From assembly GCF_005280275.1 (NCBI RefSeq), contig NZ_CP040021.1, forward strand, positions 2,009,001 to 2,073,000: a DNA stretch of 64,000 nucleotides, given 5' to 3'. The DNA comes from Salinivibrio kushneri. GTDB taxonomy: Bacteria > Pseudomonadota > Gammaproteobacteria > Enterobacterales > Vibrionaceae. The translations under genes and the position numbers were made by a program. Positions 32,807 to 43,496 of the stretch are shown one piece after another (position 1 is the stretch's first letter; each line of letters opens with the position of its first letter). The notes under the pieces are model-generated. The model saw only the letters and a list, made by a program, of their open reading frames with translations, was not told the DNA's origin and did no database searches.

Positions 32807-34021
32807 TTAACCGCGATATTTTTCAATTACCAAGGTGGCGTTGGTACCGCCAAAGCCAAAGCTGTTGGACATCACGCGCGTCAGTGCTTGCTCTCGCGGT
32901 TGCGTCACAATATCTAACCCTTCAGCCGCGGGATCCAAGTTCTCCACGTTGATACTTGGCGCGACAAAACCTTGCTCAAGCATCAGGGTTGAATAGATGG
33001 CTTCGTGCACCCCTGCCGCCCCGAGCGCGTGACCTGTCATTGACTTAGTCGCAGAAATCGCTGGGCTCTTGCCGCCAAACACTTCCTGAATCGCGCCAAG
33101 CTCTTTTACATCTCCTACTGGGGTTGAGGTGCCGTGAGTGTTGATGTAATCAACCTCACCCTCTACATCTTGCATCGCCATATTCATACAGCGCACCGCG
33201 CCTTCACCCGACGGCGCCACCATGTCATAGCCGTCAGACGTTGCACCGTAACCGACAATTTCACCGTAGATGGTCGCACCACGCGCCAGCGCATGCTCCA
33301 GCTCTTCCACGACTAGCATGCCGCCACCACCAGAGATCACAAAACCGTCTCGTTCCGCGTCATAGGTACGAGAGGCCTTCTGCGGGTCGTCGTTGTATTT
33401 GGTTGAAAGGGCCCCCATGGCGTCAAACATCATGGTCAGTGACCAATCCAGCTCTTCACCGCCACCGGCAAACACCACATCCTGTTTACCCAGCTGAATC
33501 AGCTCAAGGGCGTGACCAATACAATGCGCCGAGGTCGCGCACGCAGAACTCATGGTGTAGTTCACCCCTTTAATTTGGAACGGGGTAGCCAAACAGGCTG
33601 AAACAGTCGATGACATGGTCCGTGGCACCATGTAAGGGCCAACACGCTTCACGCCTTTTTCGCGTAATGTATCAACCGCGGTGACTTGGTTCACCGATGA
33701 CGCACCACCTGAACCGGCCACTAAACCAGTTCGTGGGTTAGAAACTTGCTCAGGAGCCAGGCCCGAGTCTTCAATGGCTTGCTCCATTGCCAAGTAGGCA
33801 AAGCCCGCCGCGTCACCCATAAAGCGCATTCTTTTGCGATCAATATGGTCGGCTGGGTTGAGTTTGAGATCCCCCCAAACATTGCTACGCAGCTTCATAT
33901 CTGCAAACTGCTGAGAAAAGTTAATGCCAGATTTCCCCGCTTTGAGCGACTCCAGCACTTCTTTGACGTTGTTACCAATACTGGAAACAATCCCCATGCC
34001 TGTAATGACAGCTCGTTTCAT
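32807..34021 (-). CDS. fabB: 3-oxoacyl-ACP synthase I FabB
   Basis: This 404-residue beta-ketoacyl-ACP synthase elongates fatty acids and is needed for unsaturated chains. The catalytic triad is visible: Cys in [14 protein letters not shown] (about residue 163), His in [13 protein letters not shown] (about 298) and His in [12 protein letters not shown] (about 333). The C-terminal [13 protein letters not shown] is typical. It is divergent from mnmC across 118 bases, as in E. coli. That gap contains a FadR-like half-site (AAGTGGTCAGC near 34076), but the second half is poor. Confidence 0.96.
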   Translation of the reverse strand: MKRAVITGMGIVSSIGNNVKEVLESLKAGKSGINFSQQFADMKLRSNVWGDLKLNPADHIDRKRMRFMGDAAGFAYLAMEQAIEDSGLAPEQVSNPRTGLVAGSGGASSVNQVTAVDTLREKGVKRVGPYMVPRTMSSTVSACLATPFQIKGVNYTMSSACATSAHCIGHALELIQLGKQDVVFAGGGEELDWSLTMMFDAMGALSTKYNDDPQKASRTYDAERDGFVISGGGGMLVVEELEHALARGATIYGEIVGYGATSDGYDMVAPSGEGAVRCMNMAMQDVEGEVDYINTHGTSTPVGDVKELGAIQEVFGGKSPAISATKSMTGHALGAAGVHEAIYSTLMLEQGFVAPSINVENLDPAAEGLDIVTQPREQALTRVMSNSFGFGGTNATLVIEKYRG

Positions 34022-34139
34022 GATTCTTTCCTAGACGTTAATTTCGCAGTGGATGATAGCGTTTTTGAAGCTGATAAGTGGTCAGCTTTCCTTTGAGCCA
34101 GTACAATTTGCTTTTTCCTTTCCTGTGTAAGAGGCATTT

Positions 34140-36140
34140 GTGAGCACTCCCTCGATCGACCACGCAAAAATCAGCTGGAATGACACGGGCACCCCCGTCG
34201 CGGAACAGTTTGATGACGTCTACTTTTCCAATCACGACGGTTTGGCCGAGACCCGCTACGTGTTCATCGAACAAAACCAACTTCCCGCACGTTGGCAAAC
34301 TGCCACATCATCCCGGTTTGTGATTGCGGAAACCGGCTTTGGCACTGGGCTCAACTTCCTGGCCACTTGGGCGGCTTTCGAGCAGTTCCGTCAAACCCAT
34401 CCAAACGCACCCGTGACCCAGCTTCACTTTATCAGTTTTGAGAAGTACCCCCTGACAGTAGAGGATCTCGCCCGTGCACATCAAGCTTGGCCAGAGCTGG
34501 CACACTATGCTGAACGGCTACGCGCCGACTACCCTGTGCCGTTAGCTGGTTGTCAACGAATCGTGTTGGCTCAAGGTCAGATTACACTCGATTTGTGGTT
34601 TGGTGATATTAAAGATTGGTTACCACAAGTGCCAACAGGCCCTGAGGGGGTGGTGGATGCTTGGTATTTAGACGGCTTTGCCCCAAGCAAAAACCCAGAG
34701 ATGTGGAACCAAGATTTGTTTAATGGCATGGCACGACTTGCACGCGAGCAATGCACCTGCGCCACCTTTACCGCCGCTGGCTTTGTGCGTCGTGGCCTTA
34801 TCGAGGCCGGTTTTGAAATGAAAAAGGTGAAAGGTTTTGGCCACAAGCGAGACATGTTGGCAGGTGCACTGCCTGCTCGCCAAGCCCATGCCAGCTACTC
34901 ACCATGGTATGCCCGCACACCCGCTTCAACAGCGGACGACATCGCCATTATTGGCGGCGGCATTGCCAGTGCCGCCTTGATCACCGCATTGCTGCAACGG
35001 GGCAAGCAAGTCACGCTGTATTGCCAAGACCCGCGCCCGGCTGCTGGCGCATCAGGGAACCATCAAGGCGCCATTTATCCGCTTTTAAATGGCAATAACG
35101 ATAATTTAAGTCAGTTTTTTGCCCCCGCCTTTTTGTTTTCACGACAGTTTGTTCAACAACAAAACGCTCAAGGCATCGCTTTTGAGCACGACTGGTGTGG
35201 GGTGACACAGCTGGGTTACGACGACAAGAGTGCCGCTAAACTTGCTAAGATGGCCGATGGCGCCTTCCCTGAGGCATTGGTCACGCCGTTAGACGCCGAT
35301 GGCGTGAGCGAGAAGGTCGGCTTAGAAACCGGGCATGCCGGCGTGTTTTATCCGCTTGGCGGTTGGATAAGCCCACAACAGTTTACCGCGGGTGTAATAG
35401 ATAAAGCCATTGCCAGCGGACAGCTACGTGCCCATTTTGATTGTCCCGTGAGAGCGCTAACACAATCGAACAATGGTTGGACACTCGAGACCAGCATGGG
35501 TGAGGTTCACCACCCAAATGTGGTGATCGCCAACGGCCACCAAGCAGATAGCTTCAGCCAAACACAGCCTATTCCCGTTTATCCGGTGCGCGGCCAAGTC
35601 AGCCATGTGCCCACCAATACCGAACTCAGTAAGCTCAGCACTGTATTGTGTTTCGAGGGCTATTTAACCCCAGCTAATCAGGCGGGCGAGCATTGTCTAG
35701 GGGCCAGCTATCGTCGCAATAATGCGGACGTAGGGTTCCAAGCCGCCGATCAGCTTGAAAATCAACAGCGCTTAACCAATTGTGTCGATACAGACTGGGC
35801 ACACGCGGTGCCTCTGGCGGAAGACGGACGCGTTGGCGTGCGCTGTGCCAGTCGCGACCATTTACCTTTTGTGGGCAACGTGTGTGATTACGACGCCTTG
35901 GTGTCTGCCTACCAAACCTTGCAAAAAGACAAAGAAAAAGCGAACGCCGTTCCCGTTTACTCCGGGTTGTTTTGCTTACTGGGGCTCGGCTCTCGCGGCC
36001 TCACTTCAGCGCCATTGGCGGCAGAAGTGCTAGCAGCTCAGCTTTGTGACGAGCCTTTACCTTTACCTCAGTCGGTCCTAGACACGCTGCACCCAGGACG
36101 GATGTGGGTTCGTAAGCTGCTAAAAGGTAAAACACTATAG
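34140..36140 (+). CDS. mnmC: Bifunctional tRNA mnm5s2U34 methyltransferase / FAD-dependent oxidoreductase MnmC
   Basis: This 666-residue fusion finishes the wobble-uridine modification mnm5s2U34. The N-terminal SAM methyltransferase part (about 1-245) has AETGFGTGLNFLATW and DAWYLDGFAPSKNPEMW. The C-terminal FAD oxidase part (about 265-660) has DIAIIGGGIASAALITALLQ and removes the carboxymethyl group of cmnm5s2U. The start is GTG at 34140 with GAGG five bases upstream. It is divergent from fabB and convergent with yfcL. Confidence 0.95.
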   Translation: MSTPSIDHAKISWNDTGTPVAEQFDDVYFSNHDGLAETRYVFIEQNQLPARWQTATSSRFVIAETGFGTGLNFLATWAAFEQFRQTHPNAPVTQLHFISFEKYPLTVEDLARAHQAWPELAHYAERLRADYPVPLAGCQRIVLAQGQITLDLWFGDIKDWLPQVPTGPEGVVDAWYLDGFAPSKNPEMWNQDLFNGMARLAREQCTCATFTAAGFVRRGLIEAGFEMKKVKGFGHKRDMLAGALPARQAHASYSPWYARTPASTADDIAIIGGGIASAALITALLQRGKQVTLYCQDPRPAAGASGNHQGAIYPLLNGNNDNLSQFFAPAFLFSRQFVQQQNAQGIAFEHDWCGVTQLGYDDKSAAKLAKMADGAFPEALVTPLDADGVSEKVGLETGHAGVFYPLGGWISPQQFTAGVIDKAIASGQLRAHFDCPVRALTQSNNGWTLETSMGEVHHPNVVIANGHQADSFSQTQPIPVYPVRGQVSHVPTNTELSKLSTVLCFEGYLTPANQAGEHCLGASYRRNNADVGFQAADQLENQQRLTNCVDTDWAHAVPLAEDGRVGVRCASRDHLPFVGNVCDYDALVSAYQTLQKDKEKANAVPVYSGLFCLLGLGSRGLTSAPLAAEVLAAQLCDEPLPLPQSVLDTLHPGRMWVRKLLKGKTL

Positions 36141-36159
36141 CGCGTCACGGCCAACAAAG

Positions 36160-36187
36160 AAGCCATCACCGAGGCGATGGCTTTCTT
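36160..36187 (+). terminator. Intrinsic terminator of mnmC
   Basis: The stem AGCCATC (36161-36167) and GATGGCT (36176-36182) is followed by TTCTTTT, 20 bases after the mnmC stop. Confidence 0.75.
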
Positions 36188-36241
36188 TTGCTACACGGTA
36201 CCGTTTGCGATACCGCTTAGTGTCCCATTTAAAACAGTGTG

Positions 36242-36520
36242 TTACGCGTCTTTTTCCACTTGCTGTTGCAATAAATCCCACAGCGCCCCAACGAGACGTT
36301 GGTCGCCGGGTGACAGCTCACTGGCATTATCATTGAGACTGGCATCGACGCGCGCTTTCAATGCTGACACCTCATCAACCCCCTCCAACTCACAGTCCGC
36401 TGCCGCTAAAGAAACGTGGCCACGTAAATAGCCACTGGCAAACAATTCATCGTCTGAGGCGGTTTCCACCATCTCATCGATTAACGCTAAAATGCGTGTT
36501 TCATAGTCTTGAACTTTCAT
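36242..36520 (-). CDS. yfcL: YfcL family protein
   Basis: This small, acidic, helical protein of 92 residues matches the YfcL family by sequence (SGYLRGHVSLAAADCE) and by place, directly after epmC and facing mnmC. Its function is not known. It starts 5 bases after the epmC stop and is surely co-transcribed with it. Confidence 0.82.
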   Translation of the reverse strand: MKVQDYETRILALIDEMVETASDDELFASGYLRGHVSLAAADCELEGVDEVSALKARVDASLNDNASELSPGDQRLVGALWDLLQQQVEKDA

Positions 36521-36524
36521 CTTT

Positions 36525-37076
36525 TTAACCTTGGCTTGGCAACGTAAAGGTATCTGGCGTCAACGGCGCAACACCATAAAAGTCTCGCAAGGTATCAGAA
36601 AACTGCTTGGCGCGCACGGGCAAAGCGGTGCTTGTCGCGGTATCAGAGACATACTGTACGACTTGTTGCCGAACTTTCTCAGTAAACGCGTGGCGATCGG
36701 GCTCAACACCACTTAAATTGTCACAGCTCACTTGAAACCGAAATCCACAGCTTGCAGAGAGGATCCATTCAATCGCCTGTGGCTTCACTTCGACGGCCTC
36801 AAAGGCGGCTTGCGTGTCAGCGTCACGGCCATCCGGGTGATACCAATAGCCATAATCTTCCCATTGACGACGCTGCTCACCGGCAATGGTCCAGTGTGCA
36901 ATTTCGTGCAATGCCGAGGCAAAAAAGCCGCGCGCAAAAATCACACGATGATGAGGATGATCGGCATCAGCAGGTAAGTAAATAGGCTCATCCCCGCCAC
37001 GCACCAGCTCAGTATTGAAAGAAGCAAGAAAGGATTGGTTAAAAAGTTGGATCAAGTCGTGATAATTGTGGGTCAT
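36525..37076 (-). CDS. epmC: Elongation factor P hydroxylase EpmC
   Basis: This protein of about 183 residues belongs to the YfcM/EpmC family, which hydroxylates the lysyl-lysine on elongation factor P. The metal-binding motif ALHEIAHWTIAGEQRRQWEDYGYWY is the family hallmark. I start at ATG 37076; a GTG 21 bases upstream would add seven residues. The EF-P genes and epmA/epmB are not in this window. It is co-transcribed with yfcL and probably with aroC, 77 bases upstream. Confidence 0.9.
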   Translation of the reverse strand: MTHNYHDLIQLFNQSFLASFNTELVRGGDEPIYLPADADHPHHRVIFARGFFASALHEIAHWTIAGEQRRQWEDYGYWYHPDGRDADTQAAFEAVEVKPQAIEWILSASCGFRFQVSCDNLSGVEPDRHAFTEKVRQQVVQYVSDTATSTALPVRAKQFSDTLRDFYGVAPLTPDTFTLPSQG

Positions 37077-37153
37077 AATCTTAAACAATAACAACACCCC
37101 AACTATCCAAAACGACAGATGGGGTTAAAGAAGATGAAACGTTTGGGATATCG

Positions 37154-38215
37154 CTATGCGCCCATTTGGCCGCGGTGACGAAGCAAATGGTCCATCAGCA
37201 CAATCGCCACCATGGCTTCGGCAATCGGCACGGCGCGGATCCCCACACACGGGTCATGACGACCACGCGTCACCACATCCGCAGATTCACCGTGAACATC
37301 AATACTCTTGCCCGGCACGGTAATGCTAGAGGTGGGTTTGAGCGCTAAATGTGCCACTAGTGGCTGGCCTGATGCGATCCCACCAAGAATGCCTCCCGCA
37401 TGGTTTGAGGCAAAGCCGTCAGGGTGAATTTCATCACGATGCTCACTGCCACGCTGATTCACCACATCAAAACCATCTCCAATTTCGACCCCTTTCACCG
37501 CGTTAATTCCCATTAACGCATGGGCAATGTCCGCATCTAAGCGATCAAACACCGGCTCACCAAGGCCGACAGGAAGGTTTTCTGCCACCACGGTGAGCTT
37601 GGCACCGATTGAATCTCCGTCTTTTTTCAGTTGACGGATCAGCGCATCCAATTCCTCTAGTTTGTTCACATCCGGGCAAAAGAAAGGGTTTTGCTCAACT
37701 TGCGCCCAATCGACGGTATCGATGGTCACCTCGCCCATTTGCGCCAAGTAAGCTCGCACTTGAATGCCGTGCACTTGCGCGAGGTATTTTTTAGCCACCG
37801 CGCCTGCGGCGACACGCATCGCCGTCTCTCTTGCCGATGAACGGCCGCCCCCGCGGTAATCGCGGATGCCATATTTATGGTGATAGGTATAGTCTGCATG
37901 CCCAGGGCGAAACACATCTTTGATTTTGGAATAATCTTTGGAGCGCTGATCGGTGTTTTCGATCATCAAGCCAATCGATGTTCCCGTGGTTTGGCCCTCA
38001 AAGACCCCAGAAAGGATTTTCACCGCATCCGGTTCACGGCGCTGAGTGGTGTATTTCGACGTCCCGGGACGACGGCGATCGAGATCATGCTGCATGTCCG
38101 CTTCAGTCAATGCTAACCCCGGTGGGCAGCCGTCAATAATCGCCCCCAACGCAACGCCGTGGCTTTCTCCAAAGGTCGTGACGCGAAATATCTGTCCTAT
38201 CGTGTTGCCTGCCAT
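37154..38215 (-). CDS. aroC: Chorismate synthase AroC
   Basis: This 353-residue FMN-dependent enzyme makes chorismate, the last shared step of aromatic synthesis. The signatures [19 protein letters not shown] near the N-terminus, [27 protein letters not shown] and the C-terminal [19 protein letters not shown] are all present. The frame is open far upstream, but [17 protein letters not shown] at 38215 is the family start and follows GAGGAAGG. It lies downstream of prmB, separated by a terminator. Confidence 0.96.
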   Translation of the reverse strand: MAGNTIGQIFRVTTFGESHGVALGAIIDGCPPGLALTEADMQHDLDRRRPGTSKYTTQRREPDAVKILSGVFEGQTTGTSIGLMIENTDQRSKDYSKIKDVFRPGHADYTYHHKYGIRDYRGGGRSSARETAMRVAAGAVAKKYLAQVHGIQVRAYLAQMGEVTIDTVDWAQVEQNPFFCPDVNKLEELDALIRQLKKDGDSIGAKLTVVAENLPVGLGEPVFDRLDADIAHALMGINAVKGVEIGDGFDVVNQRGSEHRDEIHPDGFASNHAGGILGGIASGQPLVAHLALKPTSSITVPGKSIDVHGESADVVTRGRHDPCVGIRAVPIAEAMVAIVLMDHLLRHRGQMGA

Positions 38216-38343
38216 GCCTTCCTCTACTTGCCTGATGGGCATTGTTGTATTTTTGCGTACTTTGTTAGCAATTAACCATAAAGCAATCAAATACGCAAAG
38301 AAAATCCAGGTGAGCAACGGAGCGACTGCAAGTGTTAGAGACT

Positions 38344-38368
38344 AAAAAGCCAGCACGAGGCTGGCTTT
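38344..38368 (-). terminator. Intrinsic terminator of prmB
   Basis: The perfect stem AAAGCCAGC (38346-38354) and GCTGGCTTT (38360-38368) with a 5-base loop is followed by TTTTT on the minus strand, 26 bases after the prmB stop. Confidence 0.9.
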
Positions 38369-38393
38369 ATATCATGATCGGCGGGTACTGCCT

Positions 38394-39326
38394 CTAGTCG
38401 CGATAAAGGGCAAATTCATCCGCACACGCAACGAGATCTTGGCGGCTGATCATAAACACACCATGACCGCCGTTTTCGAACTCAATCCACTGCAAAGGCA
38501 AATGACCGTATTGCTCTTGCATATGCACAATCGAATTACCAACCTCACACACCAACACGCCATCGTCTGTCAGATAATCGGGTGCATTGGCAAGCATCCG
38601 ACGCACCAGTTTCAACCCATCCGTGCCGGCGGCAAGCCCCAGCTCAGGTTCATGGCGAAACTCGTCCGGTAAGTCGTCCATATCTTCCGCATCGACGTAG
38701 GGTGGGTTGCTTACGATTAAATCGTATTTATCTTGCGGGACATCTTTAAGCAAATCCGACCGCATCGGGATCACTTGCTCTTCCAAGCCATGATCCTGAA
38801 TATTGATTTCAGCGACATCCAGCGCATCGGTGGAAATATCCACCGCATCGATCTCTGCCTCTGGGAACGCATAGGCACAAGCAATAGCGATACAGCCACT
38901 GCCCGTACATAAATCCATAATCCGGCGAGGAGGGTGAGGCAAGATGCCAGCGAATTCTTGCTGGATAAGCTCACCTATCGGTGAACGTGGAACGAGCACG
39001 CGCTCGTCGACAAAAAACTCTAAGCCACAGAAATACGCTTTGTTGGTCAGATAGGCAACCGGTGTTTTATCATTGATACGTGCAATGACACGCTCAACAA
39101 TACGATGCTTTTCACTGGTGGTCAGACGCGAAAAGCGCGTCTCTGAGGGCACATCAATCGGCAAGTAGAGTGTCGGTAACACCAGCTGTACCGCCTCATC
39201 CCACGCGTTGTCGGTGCCGTGGCCATAAAACAAGCCTGCCGCATTGAAACGACTGACGGTCCAGCGCAGCATATCTTGCAGCGTATGTAACTCGCTGACC
39301 ACCTCTTCAGTAAAAATCGTATCCAC
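38394..39326 (-). CDS. prmB: Ribosomal protein L3 N5-glutamine methyltransferase PrmB
   Basis: This 310-residue SAM methyltransferase modifies a glutamine of ribosomal protein L3. It has the SAM motif [18 protein letters not shown] and the catalytic NPPY in [14 protein letters not shown]. The frame is open to 39395, but a GTG at 39326 preceded by GGAGG at 5 bases gives (M)[21 protein letters not shown]. That lines up with the E. coli protein and gives the same length, so I choose this start. smrB is divergent. Confidence 0.95.
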   Translation of the reverse strand: MDTIFTEEVVSELHTLQDMLRWTVSRFNAAGLFYGHGTDNAWDEAVQLVLPTLYLPIDVPSETRFSRLTTSEKHRIVERVIARINDKTPVAYLTNKAYFCGLEFFVDERVLVPRSPIGELIQQEFAGILPHPPRRIMDLCTGSGCIAIACAYAFPEAEIDAVDISTDALDVAEINIQDHGLEEQVIPMRSDLLKDVPQDKYDLIVSNPPYVDAEDMDDLPDEFRHEPELGLAAGTDGLKLVRRMLANAPDYLTDDGVLVCEVGNSIVHMQEQYGHLPLQWIEFENGGHGVFMISRQDLVACADEFALYRD

Positions 39327-39447
39327 ATTGGCCTCCATCGGCTTCATGCAATTGGGGGTCGCCCTTTGACGCGAGGTCAGTACAATAAGCAGCATTTTGA
39401 GCTAGCTGAATGTACAATTCAGGTCATCACCTCGGGGACAGTTTTTT

Positions 39448-39978
39448 ATGAGCAAAAAACCATCGATGACGGAAGAGGACTTGGCGCTATTCCGTGATGC
39501 CGTCAAAGGCGCAAAAAAGTTGAAGCAGGATACCATAAACCCACCACAACGCCAGACGACCAAGACGCGCAAACAACGTCAGTTTGAGCGACAGAGTAGC
39601 GATCGTGCATTTTACTTTTCCGATGAGTTCGAGCCGCTGCTCAATGAATCGGGTCCAATGCAGTACGCCCGTCAGGATGTCTCTAAATACGAGGTCAAGC
39701 GGCTTCGTCGTGGTGTGTATGTGCCCGATATCTACCTCGATTTACACGGAATGACCCAGACAGAAGCCAAGCGAGAGCTGGGGGCGATGCTCGCGGCCTG
39801 TGTGAAAGACGGCACTCGTTGCGCCAGTGTGATGCATGGGATTGGTAAACGGGTACTCAAAGACAAAATTCCACTGTGGCTGGCACAGCACCCTAATGTG
39901 ATGGCGTTTCACCAAGCGCCAAGGGAGTTTGGGGGGGATGGCGCCTTGTTGGTGCTGATAGAAGTGCCCGAGCGCTAA
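39448..39978 (+). CDS. smrB: Ribosome rescue endonuclease SmrB
   Basis: This 176-residue protein has a basic N-terminal region and a C-terminal Smr domain (about 90-175) with the motifs YLDLHGMTQTEAKREL and SVMHGIGKRVLKDKIPLWL. SmrB cuts mRNA between collided ribosomes. The DLHG and HGxG motifs are intact. GGGGACA precedes the ATG. It is divergent from prmB, as in E. coli. Confidence 0.93.
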   Translation: MSKKPSMTEEDLALFRDAVKGAKKLKQDTINPPQRQTTKTRKQRQFERQSSDRAFYFSDEFEPLLNESGPMQYARQDVSKYEVKRLRRGVYVPDIYLDLHGMTQTEAKRELGAMLAACVKDGTRCASVMHGIGKRVLKDKIPLWLAQHPNVMAFHQAPREFGGDGALLVLIEVPER

Positions 39979-40027
39979 AGCAACCTGTCGCTAAAGAGAC
40001 AGAAGCGCGTCAAGCACTTTCTACCGA

Positions 40028-40516
40028 TTACGAGTTTAAAAGCTGTCGTGGCGACATATGCGCACTCAGCGACGCCTGTTGGTTGGTGACATCGACCTCA
40101 ATCAACGCCATGGCTGACGTGGCAAACATCGGCGGTTGCCCTTCTTGCACCCACTCGTTGGTAAGGTATCCGACTAAAGGCAGATGAGAGACGACCAAGA
40201 CCACGTCAAGTTTCTCAACCTCTATCATTGCATTCAGGTAATCATAGACACGATCACTTTGCCCAAAAGGGGTGATCTCTTCTTCTGTGATCACCTCTTT
40301 TGCATCGGGTAACAAAGGCGCACACACCTGCCAGGTTTGCTGCGCACGTAAGTAAGGGCTCACCAGCACTTTATCAATCCCTTGCCCATCCAATTGCTGG
40401 TTCAGCCACGTCGCCATCTGTTTGCTCTGTTGCTCACCATTGGCCGTGAGCGCGCGGTCGCTATCACTGGCTGCAAATGCTTGCGCTTCGCCATGACGCA
40501 TTATGATTAATTTCAT
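40028..40516 (-). CDS. sixA: Phosphohistidine phosphatase SixA
   Basis: This 162-residue histidine-phosphatase superfamily member has the RHG motif MKLIIMRHGEAQAFA at the N-terminus and the second catalytic histidine in VVLVVSHLPLVGYL. In E. coli SixA dephosphorylates phosphohistidine proteins, including ArcB and the nitrogen PTS protein NPr. The frame extends upstream, but MKLIIMRHG at 40516 is the family start. It is divergent from the M16 peptidase gene. Confidence 0.92.
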   Translation of the reverse strand: MKLIIMRHGEAQAFAASDSDRALTANGEQQSKQMATWLNQQLDGQGIDKVLVSPYLRAQQTWQVCAPLLPDAKEVITEEEITPFGQSDRVYDYLNAMIEVEKLDVVLVVSHLPLVGYLTNEWVQEGQPPMFATSAMALIEVDVTNQQASLSAHMSPRQLLNS

Positions 40517-40652
40517 CGCCTTAATACCCACATTCATATGCCAAGATTGGCTGCATGCTATCAAGATGATCCGCAAAAGACCAAATAAGTGGTTTGCGAC
40601 TCTGGTCACTGGTAGTCATACTTACTACTAACTTATTTACTCTGATAGTGAG

Positions 40653-43436
40653 ATGCTTGTGCACGTCAGCCCTAACGACCATAAACACTACCGTTATATC
40701 ACGCTTCCTAACGCATTACGTGTCTTATTGGTGAATGACCCACATGCGCATCGCAGTGCCGCGGCACTGTCGGTGAATGTCGGTCACTTTCACGACCCAG
40801 TCGAGCGACAAGGGCTGGCGCATTTTCTCGAGCATATGCTTTTTTTGGGGACGGATCAGTGCCCCGTCATCGGTGACTTTCAGCGCTTTATTAGCCAGCA
40901 TGGTGGCCACAATAATGCGTGGACAGGCACCGAGCACACCACCTTCTTTTTCGATATTCGCCCCAGCCAGTTCGCGGCAAGCTTAGATCGCTTCAGCGCC
41001 TTTTTCATTTCACCCCGTTTTGATGCCGATGCCGTAGATAAAGAACGCCAATCGGTCGACGCCGAGTATCGCATGAAGCTCAATGACGACGTGCGACGTA
41101 TCTATCAAGTTCACAAAGAAACCATCAATCCTAACCATCCGTTTGCCAAGTTCTCCGTTGGCAGTGTCGAGACGCTCGCGGATCGTGATGATTCCAATGT
41201 ACGTGATGATCTCATCGCCTTTTACCGAGCTAACTATAGCGCCAATCTCATGACACTGGCATTGACCGGGCCACAGTCATTGGATGAGCTTGAGCGCTTC
41301 GCGAAACAGTATTTTTCCACCATTGCCAACCATCACTATCCTGAACTTGCCATCAATGCGCCCCTGGTCACCAAGAGTGAGCAGCATCAATGGGTGACGA
41401 TTGAACCTTTAAAAGAGGTTCGTAAGCTCACCTTGGCGTTTTCTGTCCCTGAGAGCCCCGAGCAATACCGCACTAAGCCTTTGTCTTACATTGCCCACTT
41501 ACTGGGTTATGAAGGACCTGGGAGTTTGATGTCACTATTAAAAAACAAAGGCTATATCAACACCTTGTCTGCAGGTGGTGGGATCAGCGGGCGAGATTTT
41601 CGTGAATTTACCCTCGGCTTTTCGTTGACGCCATTAGGGCTGAGCCATCTCGACGATATTATTACCTATGTTTTTCAAACCATTGCCCTCATTCGGCGCG
41701 ATGGATTACAACCTTGGCGCTATCAAGAAAAACGGCAAGTCCAAGAGCTGGCATTTCATTATCAAGACCCACAGCGCCCTATTGATACCGTCAGTCATTT
41801 GGTAATGAACATGCAGCATTATGCGCCAACCGATCTTCTGTACGGCGACTACATGATGACAGGGTTCGATCGCCACCAGATTCAAGCCATGCTGCAACAT
41901 ATGAGCGTCGATAACCTTCGCGTGATGCTGGTTGCCAAAGGGCAACATTACGATCAGCGCGCCGATTGGTATCACACGCCTTACGCGGTGAAACGGTTTT
42001 CTGCGCAACAAATTGCCAAATGGAAAACGGATTACATTTCACCGGTACTGACACTGCCTGACCCCAACCCATATATTGCTGATGCCCTGCACCCAATAGC
42101 TATCGAGCAAGACGCCAGCGAGGAGCCAAGCTTGATTGAAGAGCTGCCTGGCTTTCGCCTCTGGCATGGCCAAGAGTCACACTTTAGCGTGCCCAAAGGC
42201 CATATCTATATCGCCATAGATAGCCCACATGCCGTGGCGACGGTGAAAAACATTGTCATGACCCGCTTAAGTGTCGAAATGTTACTCGAAGCCCTGAATG
42301 AGCAAGCCTATCAGGCTGAAATTGCGGGAATAAATTACAATTTATACGCGCACCAAGGTGGGGTGACGCTGACACTTAGTGGCTTCAATGACAAACAGCC
42401 GCTATTGCTCGAACTTATCTTGAAAACCTTCTCTCAGCGCAGTTTCAACCCTGAGCGCTTCGAGACCATAAAAGCGCAGCTGCAACGCAGCTGGGAAAAC
42501 GCAGAAAAGAATAAGCCGCTGAGCCAATTATATAACAGCATGACCGGGCTACTTCAGCCTAATAACCCACCGTACCACGCTCTTTTAGCGGCATTAGAGA
42601 CGGTGACCCTGAGTGACTTACCTGACTTTGTCGATGCCATGCTTGCCACCTTGCATGTCGATATGTTTGTGTATGGTAATTGGCACCGCCATCATGCCAA
42701 GGCCTTGGCAGAAACCGTCAAAGACAGTTTGCGCGTGCAAGGGCAAGCGTATCAGGAGTCTGTGCGTCCGTTGACCTTACTTGAGGGCGTCGGCACCGTC
42801 AGTTTTGAGCGCCCTCTTGCGCATGCTGAATCAGCGCTTTTAGTGTATTACCAAAGTCCATCGACCGATCCTAAAGCGGTGGCAACCTATACCTTGGCTA
42901 ACCACCTGATGTCGGCGACCTTTTTCAACGAATTGCGCACCAAACAGCAATTAGGCTATATGGTTGGGGCGAATAACTTACCGCTAAACCGCCACCCTGG
43001 ACTGATTTTTTATGTCCAGTCCCCTATGGCAGGTCCTAACCAGTTAATGGCAGCGATTGATGATTTTCTGAATGCCTTTTTCATGGTGCTGTTGGAAATG
43101 ACAGAAGCGCGCTGGCAAAGCAGTAAACAAAGCTTATTGGCACAAGTGAGAGAGCCGGATAATAACCTGCGCGCCCGCGCTCAACGTTACTGGATCAGTA
43201 TTGGCAACAAAGACTATCAATACCAACGTCGCGAGCAGGTTGCGGAGGCGATGGCGACACTCAGCCGCGCGGATATGGTGCGGTTTGTGGTCAACACACT
43301 CAAACCGAGAACCGCAGATAGGTTAGTGATGCACAGTTGCGGGACCGACCATCAACAAGACGCGCACCTAGATGGGACCTATCCGATTGCGGACATCGCA
43401 GCCTTCCGCGCGTTATGTCAGCGTAGTGAAGACTGA
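40653..43436 (+). CDS. Insulinase-family (M16A, pitrilysin-like) zinc metallopeptidase
   Basis: This 927-residue protein has the inverted zinc motif HxxEH at H57-E60-H61 (LAHFLEHMLFLGT) and the downstream zinc glutamate region SVDAEYRMKLNDDVRR. Three further M16 domains complete the chamber, including the RTKQQLGYMVGAN element. Length and sequence fit M16A peptidases (pitrilysin or insulin-degrading type), which cut short peptides. I see no signal peptide at the N-terminus (MLVHVSPNDHKHYRYITLPN), so it is probably cytosolic, unlike E. coli pitrilysin. GTGAG precedes the ATG. Confidence 0.9.
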   Translation: MLVHVSPNDHKHYRYITLPNALRVLLVNDPHAHRSAAALSVNVGHFHDPVERQGLAHFLEHMLFLGTDQCPVIGDFQRFISQHGGHNNAWTGTEHTTFFFDIRPSQFAASLDRFSAFFISPRFDADAVDKERQSVDAEYRMKLNDDVRRIYQVHKETINPNHPFAKFSVGSVETLADRDDSNVRDDLIAFYRANYSANLMTLALTGPQSLDELERFAKQYFSTIANHHYPELAINAPLVTKSEQHQWVTIEPLKEVRKLTLAFSVPESPEQYRTKPLSYIAHLLGYEGPGSLMSLLKNKGYINTLSAGGGISGRDFREFTLGFSLTPLGLSHLDDIITYVFQTIALIRRDGLQPWRYQEKRQVQELAFHYQDPQRPIDTVSHLVMNMQHYAPTDLLYGDYMMTGFDRHQIQAMLQHMSVDNLRVMLVAKGQHYDQRADWYHTPYAVKRFSAQQIAKWKTDYISPVLTLPDPNPYIADALHPIAIEQDASEEPSLIEELPGFRLWHGQESHFSVPKGHIYIAIDSPHAVATVKNIVMTRLSVEMLLEALNEQAYQAEIAGINYNLYAHQGGVTLTLSGFNDKQPLLLELILKTFSQRSFNPERFETIKAQLQRSWENAEKNKPLSQLYNSMTGLLQPNNPPYHALLAALETVTLSDLPDFVDAMLATLHVDMFVYGNWHRHHAKALAETVKDSLRVQGQAYQESVRPLTLLEGVGTVSFERPLAHAESALLVYYQSPSTDPKAVATYTLANHLMSATFFNELRTKQQLGYMVGANNLPLNRHPGLIFYVQSPMAGPNQLMAAIDDFLNAFFMVLLEMTEARWQSSKQSLLAQVREPDNNLRARAQRYWISIGNKDYQYQRREQVAEAMATLSRADMVRFVVNTLKPRTADRLVMHSCGTDHQQDAHLDGTYPIADIAAFRALCQRSED

Positions 43437-43449
43437 GCGCCCAGCAAAC

Positions 43450-43474
43450 AGAAAGGGCAGCCACTGGCTGCCCT
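43450..43474. terminator. Terminator between the M16 peptidase gene and fadJ
   Basis: The perfect stem AGGGCAGCC (43454-43462) and GGCTGCCCT (43466-43474) with a 3-base loop is followed on the minus strand by TTTCTGTTT. It probably terminates fadIJ and may slow the convergent peptidase transcript. Confidence 0.72.
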
Positions 43475-43496
43475 CGTATCTTCCACTTGCGTTGCC

